Source: Natronococcus sp. CG52 (GTDB lineage: Archaea > Halobacteriota > Halobacteria > Halobacteriales > Natrialbaceae). From it: 64,000 bases of DNA. Below are positions 43,171 through 50,889 of this stretch, piece by piece. Location of the stretch: positions 2,108,001-2,172,000 of the forward strand of contig NZ_CP099391.1 in NCBI RefSeq assembly GCF_023913515.1. Reading direction: 5' to 3'. A program made the translations under genes and the position numbers. Within the stretch, counting starts at the first letter, position 1; each line of letters starts with the position of its first letter. The notes beneath the pieces were generated by a model that was not told the DNA's origin, searched no databases, and saw nothing but the letters and a program-made list of their open reading frames with translations.

Positions 43171-45429
43171 ATGAACCATTCCGACCACGATTCTGAACAG
43201 CGGGACGTAACGCGGCGGACCCTCCTGCAGGTAACGGCAGCAGGGACGGCCGGGCTCTCGATGTCCGGCCTCGCGTCAGCCGACGACGATCCGATCGACG
43301 GTCCACTTCCGGTCGAGGACCCGCCGGTAGACTTCGTCTGTGACCCGGACAACACCGAGCACTACACCGAGGTATCCGCCGAACCGACCCACGAGTTCGG
43401 AGAGGAGGAGACGATCGAACTCGAGAGCGAACAGGACGGGAAGAAGATCCAACTCGGGGTCCTGAAACCCGACCTCGAGGACGAGGAGACGGCGCCCGTC
43501 ATTCTGCGGGCAACCCCCTACGTCGACGACCTCCGGGAGAAGTCGCTGCGGGACTGCGTGCGCACCGAACGGCTCACCGAGAACTACGTCGAGCAGGGGT
43601 ACGCCGTCGCCGCCGTCGCCGTCCGCGGAACCGGCGGTTCGGGCGGCTGTATGGAGCTGTTCGGCCCCAACGAGCAGGCCGACGTTGACCAGACGGTGAC
43701 CTATCTCGGCGAGGCCGACTGGTCGAACGGAAACGTCGCCATCGTCGGCCGCTCCTACGACGGTTCGACGCCGTGGATGGCGGCCCGGATGGGGAACCCG
43801 TACCTGGCGACGGTCGTCCCGTTCTCCGGCGTGCCGGACATGCACGATCTGATGTACCGGCGCGGCGCACCCGAGCCCCGCGGGTACGCGATCCTGCCGG
43901 GACTGTACTACGCCATCTCGCTCGGCATCCATTCGCCCGCGACCGGGGTCGGGCTGGCGACCTACCTCGAGCGCCTCTCCTGTCCCGACAACTACACCGA
44001 CGGCTCGGTCTGGTCGCTGTACGCGGGTGCGACCGGCGAGCGCGACCCGAGCGGCTACTGGACCGAGCGCATCCTCAAGCGCGGCGTCGCCCGCAACTAC
44101 GACGGTAGCGTCCTGATGGTCCACGGGCTCCAGGACTGGAACGTCAACCCCTCGCAGGTGTACCCGTGGACGGACGAACTTCGCGAGGCCGGCATCAGGA
44201 CCCACATCTACTTCAAGCAGTTCGGGCACCACTATCCCGACGACGGTCGAATTCGGGAGACCGACGCCTACAACGAGAACTGGGCGGACTTCCTGCTCGC
44301 CTGGTTCGAGAGCGAACTGAAGGGACGCGACGAGGGCGTCGTCGAGGACGAGATCGACACGGTGGACGTCTTCGACGCCTCCGTCCACGCCCACCACTCC
44401 GGGGGCGAGTGGTACACCGCCGACGAGTGGCCGCCCGCGAAAGCGGCGGAGACCGAACTCTTCCTCGGCACCGACGAGGATCTGCGCGCAACGCCCGACC
44501 CCGAGACCGACGAGGAGATCGTCTACGTCGACGAGACGCGGGAGTACGATCCGACCCAACCCTCGGATCCGGAGCCTGGCTGTCGGGCGTGTGCGACGTT
44601 CGTCTCCGCGCCGTTCGACGACGACTTCCGGTTCGCGGGCGAACCCGAACTCACGCTCACGGTAACGCCGACGACCTCGGGCGGTCACCTCACGGTCTAC
44701 CTGTGGGCCGTCGACGAAGACGACGAGGCCGAACGCCTCGGCTGGGGGCAGATCGACCTGCGGTACGCCGACGACTCCCCCGCTGCGGAGTATCCCACCC
44801 CCGGCGAGGAGCTGGACGTCCGCCTGCCGATCGAGCCCCTCGACGCGGTCGTCCCCGAGGGTCACCATCTCGCCGTCGTCCTCCACCAGGGGACGACCGG
44901 CGACCGAACCTACTCGCCGACGCCGGCGCCCGTCGTCGTCGAGACCGGCGGCGAGAACGGGATGTCGCTGCAGGCGTGGAACGCCGCGGTCCCTCGAGCG
45001 AGCCTCGATCTCAGCGCGGCGCGCGACGACAGCGGCTCGGTGTTTACCGGGGGCCAGACAAACCGAACCGACCTCGACGTGACGGTCCGGCACCCGGACG
45101 ACGAGACGTTCCTCGTCCGTGACACGGTGCCGTCAGGGTGGACCGTCGACGAGGAATACGGTGACGGCGCCGCGACGACGCCGGCGTCGGACGGTGCCAC
45201 GCACGTCCACTTCGGACTCGAGGATCCCCGGAGCGAGTACGACGTCACCCACTTCGCGACGGCACCCGACGACCTCGAGGAGTCGGACGAGTACGCGTTC
45301 GGCCCGGTCGCGGTGACGACGGAGACGGCTGATCCGCGGTCGGACGACGCCCCGACGCTGACCGACCGCGAGTGGACGGTCCTCGAGGAGACCGATCGAG
45401 ACGTGACCGTCGCTGCGGCGGACATCTAG
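43171..45429 (+). CDS. Tat-exported CocE/NonD family hydrolase (X-Pro dipeptidyl-peptidase-like)
   Basis: A 752-residue secreted serine hydrolase. Tat signal TRRTLLQVTAAGTAGLSMSG is about residues 14-33. The alpha/beta domain has the nucleophile in VGRSYDGSTPWMAARMG (Ser195), the acid candidate in VHGLQDWNVNPSQV and the His in KQFGHHYPDDGR. The middle third is the jelly-roll X-Pro-DAP C-terminal domain (FRFAGEPELTLTVTPTTSGG). After about residue 600 a further beta domain follows that I do not recognise. Relatives cleave X-Pro dipeptides or esters such as cocaine and beta-lactams; the physiological substrate is unknown. A TATA-like GATTTTACC lies about 45 nt upstream. Confidence 0.88.
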   Translation: MNHSDHDSEQRDVTRRTLLQVTAAGTAGLSMSGLASADDDPIDGPLPVEDPPVDFVCDPDNTEHYTEVSAEPTHEFGEEETIELESEQDGKKIQLGVLKPDLEDEETAPVILRATPYVDDLREKSLRDCVRTERLTENYVEQGYAVAAVAVRGTGGSGGCMELFGPNEQADVDQTVTYLGEADWSNGNVAIVGRSYDGSTPWMAARMGNPYLATVVPFSGVPDMHDLMYRRGAPEPRGYAILPGLYYAISLGIHSPATGVGLATYLERLSCPDNYTDGSVWSLYAGATGERDPSGYWTERILKRGVARNYDGSVLMVHGLQDWNVNPSQVYPWTDELREAGIRTHIYFKQFGHHYPDDGRIRETDAYNENWADFLLAWFESELKGRDEGVVEDEIDTVDVFDASVHAHHSGGEWYTADEWPPAKAAETELFLGTDEDLRATPDPETDEEIVYVDETREYDPTQPSDPEPGCRACATFVSAPFDDDFRFAGEPELTLTVTPTTSGGHLTVYLWAVDEDDEAERLGWGQIDLRYADDSPAAEYPTPGEELDVRLPIEPLDAVVPEGHHLAVVLHQGTTGDRTYSPTPAPVVVETGGENGMSLQAWNAAVPRASLDLSAARDDSGSVFTGGQTNRTDLDVTVRHPDDETFLVRDTVPSGWTVDEEYGDGAATTPASDGATHVHFGLEDPRSEYDVTHFATAPDDLEESDEYAFGPVAVTTETADPRSDDAPTLTDREWTVLEETDRDVTVAAADI

Positions 45430-45582
45430 CACTACTGCCCGGATCGAAGCCGGACCGTCCGCCGAAGTGATCGGCGTGTCGACTCCGATCGCAGCCACCG
45501 GCATCGAGGATCGCCGTTCGTCTCGACTTCCATCGCTACTTCCGGTAGCTTTATCGTGTGAGGAGTTGACACGATCTACCCC

Positions 45583-45708
45583 ATGGTTGGCAAACTCATC
45601 GCCCTGTTCACCCTGCTCCTGCTGGTGCTCTTTCTCGCGGGAGCGCCGGCGGTCGCCGAGTTCACGACGACGCAGCTGTGCGGGCCGCTCGAGTCGCTCG
45701 AGTGTTGA
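45583..45708 (+). CDS. 41-residue single-span membrane protein
   Basis: A small frame starting ATGGTTGGC and encoding MVGKLIALFTLLLLVLFLAG followed by APAVAEFTTTQLCGPLESLEC: a charged start, one hydrophobic helix, then a short extracytoplasmic tail with two Cys. A TTTATC box at 45550-45555 lies about 30 nt ahead of the ATG. The organisation (n-region, helix, AxA-like AVAEF) also fits a cleaved secretory signal with a tiny mature peptide. Too short to place in a family, but the promoter spacing and composition support a real gene. Confidence 0.55.
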   Translation: MVGKLIALFTLLLLVLFLAGAPAVAEFTTTQLCGPLESLEC

Positions 45709-45795
45709 TCGCGTTCGACGGCTCGGGCGATCCCGGGAAGATCGACGCCGTCCGAGAGGGACCGGCGCGGTCGGAGGGTGCCGCCGGTCGTATCC

Positions 45796-46488
45796 TCAGT
45801 TGACAGCAATCAGATCGTCGGTTTCCTGCAGTTCGCGTTCGAAAAAGGCGCGGTTCTCGCGGATCGTCTCTTCGTCCCACTCCCACCACTCGAGTTCCAG
45901 GAGGTGCTCTCTCACCCCCTCGGGGAATCGCCAGCCGATCCGTTCGGCCGGGACCCCCGCGACGATAGCGTACGGCTCGACGTCGTCGGTGACGACCGAC
46001 CCGGCACCGATGGCGGCGCCGTCGCCGATCGTTACCCCGGAGAGTATCGTCGTCCGGGTGCCGATCCAGACGTCGCTGCCGACCGTGATCGGCCCGTCCG
46101 ACGCCGGCGGCAGTTCGCTGTCGAGGACCTCGTCGTAGAACCGGATCTGCATCGACGGCTGCGACATCTTGTGGTTCGTCTGCTGGAACGTCGTCTCCCT
46201 GGCGATCGCGCAGTACTTCCCGATTTCGACGTCTCCGACCAGATCACAGTCGGGCTCGAGATTCGTCCGTTTTTGGACGGTGACGTCGCCGTCGAGCACG
46301 CAGCCGCGACTCAGTCTCGTGTGCGGACCGAGTTCCACCTGCCGTCGGAGCAGACAGCCGATCGAGACCCGCGCGGATGGAGCGATATCCAGATCCATCG
46401 AATCGAAGTACCGGTTGAGCACCGCGTGTGTCACAGCGGGATACCCGAGTATCGACAGTGACCGTTCTACGATGGTCCGGAGGGCCAT
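45796..46488 (-). CDS. Hexapeptide-repeat acyltransferase (CatB/XAT-like)
   Basis: A 230-residue left-handed beta-helix acyltransferase. Hexapeptide repeats run from about residue 45 (VELGPHTRLSRGCVLDGDVT) to 180 (GSDVWIGTRTTILSGVTIGD, GAAIGAGSVVTDDVEPYAIV). A catalytic-type His is in FQQTNHKMSQPS inside a loop, and the C-terminal block FPEGVREHLLELEWWEWDEE matches CatB-related O-acetyltransferases. These acetylate sugars or, in bacteria, chloramphenicol; here surface-polysaccharide acetylation is plausible. Monocistronic, transcribed towards the small membrane gene. Confidence 0.82.
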   Translation of the reverse strand: MALRTIVERSLSILGYPAVTHAVLNRYFDSMDLDIAPSARVSIGCLLRRQVELGPHTRLSRGCVLDGDVTVQKRTNLEPDCDLVGDVEIGKYCAIARETTFQQTNHKMSQPSMQIRFYDEVLDSELPPASDGPITVGSDVWIGTRTTILSGVTIGDGAAIGAGSVVTDDVEPYAIVAGVPAERIGWRFPEGVREHLLELEWWEWDEETIRENRAFFERELQETDDLIAVN

Positions 46489-46977
46489 GCGCGTTGTATT
46501 ACCTCACTATTTCCCTTATATAATTTAGACGTACACGTGATATAGGGTCGGAGAGACGCTTCTTCAAGACGCACCTACTCGAATAGGTACCGGAAAACCT
46601 CGGGTAGACCACCGTTTCACGCGCTACAATTACGATTCGCGACACGGCGGGAGATCCCCGATAGCGTGGTACGTCACCCGCACCAGCCGCCGTCTCGACG
46701 GAAGGCGATCGTTCAGATCGTGCGCCGGCGCGTCGTGACACTCCGTCGTCGCCGTCCGCCACGATAAGCCCGTCAACACCGCCGACGGACGCTCGTAACC
46801 GGTATTCGCGACGGGAGCCGGACGGACATCGTCGGTGGTCGAGCCGGTTCGGACGACGAGGCACGCGTGTCGGCCGCGTTCGATCCTGGTACCGGGATAC
46901 CGGCGCAGTAAAAATGGTCGCGCTGGAGGTACACAGCGCATAACAATCCGTCGAACCGGGCTGTCCTCGAATGGACA
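46489..46977. other. Intergenic region, 489 bp
   Basis: Space between two divergent genes. No acidic, family-like reading frame was found on either strand. An AT-rich TATTTCCCTTATATAATTTA at 46508-46527 is a strong candidate for the promoter of the acyltransferase, about 20-40 bp from its start. Confidence 0.5.
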
Positions 46978-48300
46978 ATGGACCGACGAACGTATCTTGC
47001 AACAGGAGCGGTGGTCGCCCTCGCCGGCTGTAGCGAACTCGGCGGACCGGGCGAAGCCGACGACGAGGATCCCGAGGACGACGAACGGAACGGAGACGAC
47101 ACGAACGGCGAGGACGAGTCGGACGACTACCCCGAACTGGCCGGCACGTTCGACGACTTCGAGGACCTCGAGCCCTGGGTGGCGTTCCAGGACATCGGCT
47201 CGATCGAGGCGGATACGGAGCGCGCATACGACGGCTCGCAGTCCGCCCGCCTGACTCCGGACGCGGAGGGTCACGTCCGAGTGCGTCGCGAACTGGACGA
47301 CCCGATCGACATCACCGAAGTGACTCCCGGACTCGCCATGACCGCCGAGGACCGCGGAATCGTACTCATCCAGCTCCAGGACGAGAGCGGGGACTACGTC
47401 GAGTACAGCCAGCAGGTGCTCGGAGACATGCCTCTCGCCCGCAAGAACTTCGGACCCACTCGCGTGCGCGGCGAGCCCGACCTGGAGAACATCATCGTCT
47501 TACAAATCATTCGCTGGTTCGGCAGCGACGAGGCCGTTGCCGGGGAGGAGGACGAGGAACTCGAGGAGAGCGACGGCGCCGCCGACGACGCCACCGATCA
47601 GATGTGGGTCGACGACTTCCACTTCGTTCCCAACACTAACCCGGGCAAAGTGATGATACAGTTCCACGGCGGGTACGAGACGCACTACACGGAGGCGTAC
47701 CCGCGAATCGCCGAGACCGACTATCCGGCGACGACGTTCGTGCCGACCGGCCGCCTTCGGGAGGACCCCGCCGTCGAGGGCGACCGACTCACCCACGAAC
47801 AGGTCGGCGAACTCGCCGACGAGGGGTGGACCATCGGCGCGCAGCCGGCCAACGGGCTGCAGCTTCAGACCGTCGAGTCGGACAGGGTCGAGGAGGTCGT
47901 CACCGAGCCGGCAGACTGGCTCGCCGACGAAGGCTACGACGACGGCGCCCGGTTCTTCGCGTTCCCCGCCTCGCAGTACACCGAGGAGTCGTACGAGGCC
48001 GTCCAGGACACCTACGACCTCGCGTTCGCGGGGCAGTCGCCGTGTCAGGGGTACGCCGGGAATCCACACCTTTGTTCGACCGTCCCGAACCCGACGCCGG
48101 ACGAGGCGACGGAGCTACTCGAGTGGACCGCGGAGCACGGCGGGATCACGTCGATCGCGTTCTACCAGCTCGAGGAGAGCGACGCTCTCGGCGGCCTCGA
48201 GGCGACCCTCGACGGGCTCGACGAGTACGTCGACTCGGGCGACCTCGAGGTGATCACGCCCGCGGAGATGGCCGACGAGTACGTCTACGAGGACGACTAG
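46978..48300 (+). CDS. Lipoprotein resembling a polysaccharide deacetylase with degenerate metal site
   Basis: A 440-residue lipoprotein: MDRRTYLATGAVVALAGCSE gives signal and lipobox (Cys18), followed by an acidic linker. Residues about 55-215 form a beta domain (ARLTPDAEGHVRVRRELDDP), probably carbohydrate-binding-like. Residues about 220-435 follow the NodB fold: MIQFHGGYETHYTEAYPRIA, then YPATTFVPTGRL and LADEGWTIGAQPANGLQLQ. In active enzymes these read roughly TFDDGY and GxEIGsHtxtH; here the Asp pair is HG and the metal His residues are replaced. It is therefore probably a non-catalytic glycan-binding protein. Confidence 0.72.
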   Translation: MDRRTYLATGAVVALAGCSELGGPGEADDEDPEDDERNGDDTNGEDESDDYPELAGTFDDFEDLEPWVAFQDIGSIEADTERAYDGSQSARLTPDAEGHVRVRRELDDPIDITEVTPGLAMTAEDRGIVLIQLQDESGDYVEYSQQVLGDMPLARKNFGPTRVRGEPDLENIIVLQIIRWFGSDEAVAGEEDEELEESDGAADDATDQMWVDDFHFVPNTNPGKVMIQFHGGYETHYTEAYPRIAETDYPATTFVPTGRLREDPAVEGDRLTHEQVGELADEGWTIGAQPANGLQLQTVESDRVEEVVTEPADWLADEGYDDGARFFAFPASQYTEESYEAVQDTYDLAFAGQSPCQGYAGNPHLCSTVPNPTPDEATELLEWTAEHGGITSIAFYQLEESDALGGLEATLDGLDEYVDSGDLEVITPAEMADEYVYEDD

Positions 48301-48743
48301 ACTCGTCCGACCGATCGGAACGAACGGCGCCTCCGGACGGATCGAGCGCCGATCGAACACGACCTCCGCGAGGGAGGCTCCACCGGGACGAACCGACGCT
48401 TGCGACGTTTTTCGACGGACTTCTCGAAGGACGACCGAGAGCCATCGCCGAGCGCGAGCAGCCCGACACGAACGTACGAACGATCGCGCCCATTGCTACC
48501 AGCCGACGCTTCTTTTTCGGAGTCAGATATCCAAAAATTCGATCGATTTGCGACGGGCGTACGGATAAGATGTATTAAGTCGGTATTATTCTGCCCGTGC
48601 TTCCGCCAGAGTCGCTATTTATTTTATTTCATAAACACAAGCCTTTATGAGATCTCATCTGTACACATACTATCCGTGCCAGAGCATGATCTCGCAGATA
48701 TTCGCTCCAGCGGTCGACAAACGTTTCCGGAACGGTGGTTCTG
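48301..48743. other. Intergenic region upstream of the nitrite reductase, 443 bp
   Basis: No supported gene. From about 48540 the sequence becomes AT-rich, with several overlapping TATA-like elements around 48619-48640 (CTATTTATTTTATTTCATAA). This is about 100 bp ahead of the reductase start and probably carries its regulated promoter, with a leader of some 75 nt. Confidence 0.5.
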
Positions 48744-50510
48744 ATGAGTAATAAGAAAGAGGAGTGGAAGGAGGGGCTGTACGGCGACGAGGTCCGGGAA
48801 AAGATTCTCGAGTTCGCCGACCGCGGTTGGGAGTCGATCCCCGAGGACGAACGCGACGAGTGGTTCACCCGGTTCAAGTTCTGGGGTCTCTTCCACCACC
48901 GATCGGGTCAGGAGTCGTACTTCATGATGCGGCTGACCAATTGCGGCGGCGTGCTCGAGCCCGGTCAACTTCGAGCGATCGGCGAGGTCGCCCGCGACTA
49001 CGCGGTCGGCCCCGTCGAGAACCCCGAGTTCGGCAACGCCTGGATCGACCTCACGACCCGGCAGTCGATCCAACTTCACTGGCTCAAACTCGAGGACGTT
49101 CCCGAGATCTGGGCGAAACTCGAGGACGCCGGCGTCTCCTCCCGGTCGGCCGGCGGTGACACGATGCGCAACGTCTCGGGCTGTCCCGTCGCGGGCAAGG
49201 GCGAGGAGTACGTCGAGAGCCGCGAGATCTTGGACGAGATCCAGGCGGAGATCCGCGGCGACGACGACCTCTGCAACATGCCGCGGAAGTTCAATATCTC
49301 GGTCTCGGGCTGCCGTCAGGGCTGTGCCCAGGACGCGATCAACGACATCGGTCTCGAGCCCGCCCACAAGCTCATCGACGGATCGGAGGTCGAGGGCTTC
49401 AACGTCCGCGTCGGCGGCGGTCTCGGCGGCCGAAAACCGCGTCGCGCCCGCCCGCTCGACCTGTTCGTCCGCCCCGAACGCGCCGTCGAGACGGTGCGAG
49501 CGTTCGTCGAATGCTACCACGAGGAGGGGAACCGGCAGAACCGGTCGAAGAACCGCGCCCGGTTCTTCGTCGACGAACTGGGGACCGACGAGATCCGCGG
49601 CATGCTCGAGGAGCGACTCGAGTTCGACCTCGAGCCCGCGGGGACGGACTTCCGCGGCGAGTACACGTACAACGCCGGCCGGCCGACCGACCGCGGTGCC
49701 CACGACCACGTCGGCGTCTACGACCAAGCCGACGGGAAGAACTACGTCGGCCTCTCGGTACCGGTCGGACGACTTCCGGCGGACGAGGCGATCGACCTCG
49801 CCGACCTCGCCGATGCGTACGGCTCGGGCGAGGTCCGACTCACCCGCCGTCAGAACCCGCTGGTGATGGACGTCCCCGACGACGCGCTCGACGACCTGCT
49901 CGCCGAGCCGCTGCTCGAGAAACACAAGCCCGAGCCCAACCCCTTCGTCCAGGGGACGATGGCCTGCACCGGGACGGAGTTCTGCTCGCTCGCGCTCACC
50001 GAGACGAAGGCCCGGACGGCCCGGGTGCTGCGGTGGCTCGGCGAGAACGTCTCGCTCCCCGACGACGTCGAGCGGATCAAGATCCACTACTCGGGCTGTA
50101 CCGCGGACTGCGGTCAGGCGATGACGGCCGACATCGGGCTGCAGGGGATGCGCGCCCGCAAGGACGGCGAGATGGTCGAAGCGCTGGACGTCGGCGTCGG
50201 CGGCGGAATGGGCACGGATCCTTCGTTCGTCGAGTGGATCCGCCAGCGCCTTCCCGCCGACGAACTGCCGGGGCTGCTCCGGAACCTCCTCGAGTCGTAC
50301 GCCGCGCTCCGCGAGGAGGGCCAGCCCTTCCGCGAGTGGGTCGAGGCCACCGGCCACGAGACGCTGGTCGAACTCGCCGAGCCCGAGGAAGTCACGGGAT
50401 ACACGGATCCGTGTCTGGCCGACGGCAAGCAGTCGTGGTACCCCTTCGACGACGGAACGAGCCCGGCGCCGACGGCTCCCGACGGAACGCCGCTGGAGGC
50501 CGACGATTGA
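48744..50510 (+). CDS. nasD: Ferredoxin-dependent assimilatory nitrite reductase
   Basis: A 588-residue siroheme/4Fe-4S reductase (NirA/NasD type) reducing nitrite to ammonium with six electrons from ferredoxin. Two ferredoxin-like half-domains (LHWLKLEDVPEIWAKLEDAG; LVMDVPDDALDDLL) alternate with the two siroheme domains. The cluster ligands are CTGTEFC and SGCTADCGQ (about residues 407-455), pattern C-x5-C plus C-x3-C. Sulfite reductase has the same fold, but the adjacent nitrate reductase indicates nitrite as substrate. Start at MSNKKEEWKE (48744); an ATG three codons earlier is equally in frame. First of three nas genes. Confidence 0.92.
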   Translation: MSNKKEEWKEGLYGDEVREKILEFADRGWESIPEDERDEWFTRFKFWGLFHHRSGQESYFMMRLTNCGGVLEPGQLRAIGEVARDYAVGPVENPEFGNAWIDLTTRQSIQLHWLKLEDVPEIWAKLEDAGVSSRSAGGDTMRNVSGCPVAGKGEEYVESREILDEIQAEIRGDDDLCNMPRKFNISVSGCRQGCAQDAINDIGLEPAHKLIDGSEVEGFNVRVGGGLGGRKPRRARPLDLFVRPERAVETVRAFVECYHEEGNRQNRSKNRARFFVDELGTDEIRGMLEERLEFDLEPAGTDFRGEYTYNAGRPTDRGAHDHVGVYDQADGKNYVGLSVPVGRLPADEAIDLADLADAYGSGEVRLTRRQNPLVMDVPDDALDDLLAEPLLEKHKPEPNPFVQGTMACTGTEFCSLALTETKARTARVLRWLGENVSLPDDVERIKIHYSGCTADCGQAMTADIGLQGMRARKDGEMVEALDVGVGGGMGTDPSFVEWIRQRLPADELPGLLRNLLESYAALREEGQPFREWVEATGHETLVELAEPEEVTGYTDPCLADGKQSWYPFDDGTSPAPTAPDGTPLEADD

Positions 50511-50512
50511 CC

Positions 50513-50806
50513 ATGCGTCGCCAGCTCGACGTGACCGCCTACACCACGTTCGACCGCGTCGACGCCCGCGCGACGGGCGACGGCTGGACCGACGAGGCGG
50601 TCGCCGTCCTCGACGTTGAATCCCCGCGGGACGAGCGAACGGTGACGCTCGGCCTCGAACTCGATCCCGTCGAACTCGAGCACCTCGATCCGCACGCCGA
50701 TACCGTCCTGCTGACGCCCGGGCAGGCGCGGGTGCTCGCCGCGGAACTGGAGGCGGCCGCCGCCGCCGCCGAGAGCGGCGAGGCGATGACCAGCGGGAGA
50801 CGGTGA
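50513..50806 (+). CDS. DUF6360 family protein within the nas cluster
   Basis: A 97-residue protein, MRRQLDVTAYTTFDRVDARA followed by TVTLGLELDPVELEHLDPHA and TPGQARVLAAELEAAAAAAE. It resembles the haloarchaeal DUF6360 family, with alternating strands and a C-terminal helix; assignment is from recollection. It begins 2 bp after the nitrite reductase stop, so it is co-expressed with it, and the nitrate reductase follows 83 bp later. A role in cofactor insertion or regulation of nitrate assimilation would fit the position but is not shown by sequence. Confidence 0.68.
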   Translation: MRRQLDVTAYTTFDRVDARATGDGWTDEAVAVLDVESPRDERTVTLGLELDPVELEHLDPHADTVLLTPGQARVLAAELEAAAAAAESGEAMTSGRR

Positions 50807-50889
50807 GCACCCGGTGAGATGATGATCGAACACATCCGCTTCTTGAGAAGCCACGAACCGCCCCGCGCCAGACGCGCGCGTGATCGGCC

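Noticed and set aside
43276-45093. 605-codon open frame on the minus strand
   Set aside because: Antisense of the CocE-type hydrolase with its Tat signal and catalytic serine; the minus reading has no recognisable features.
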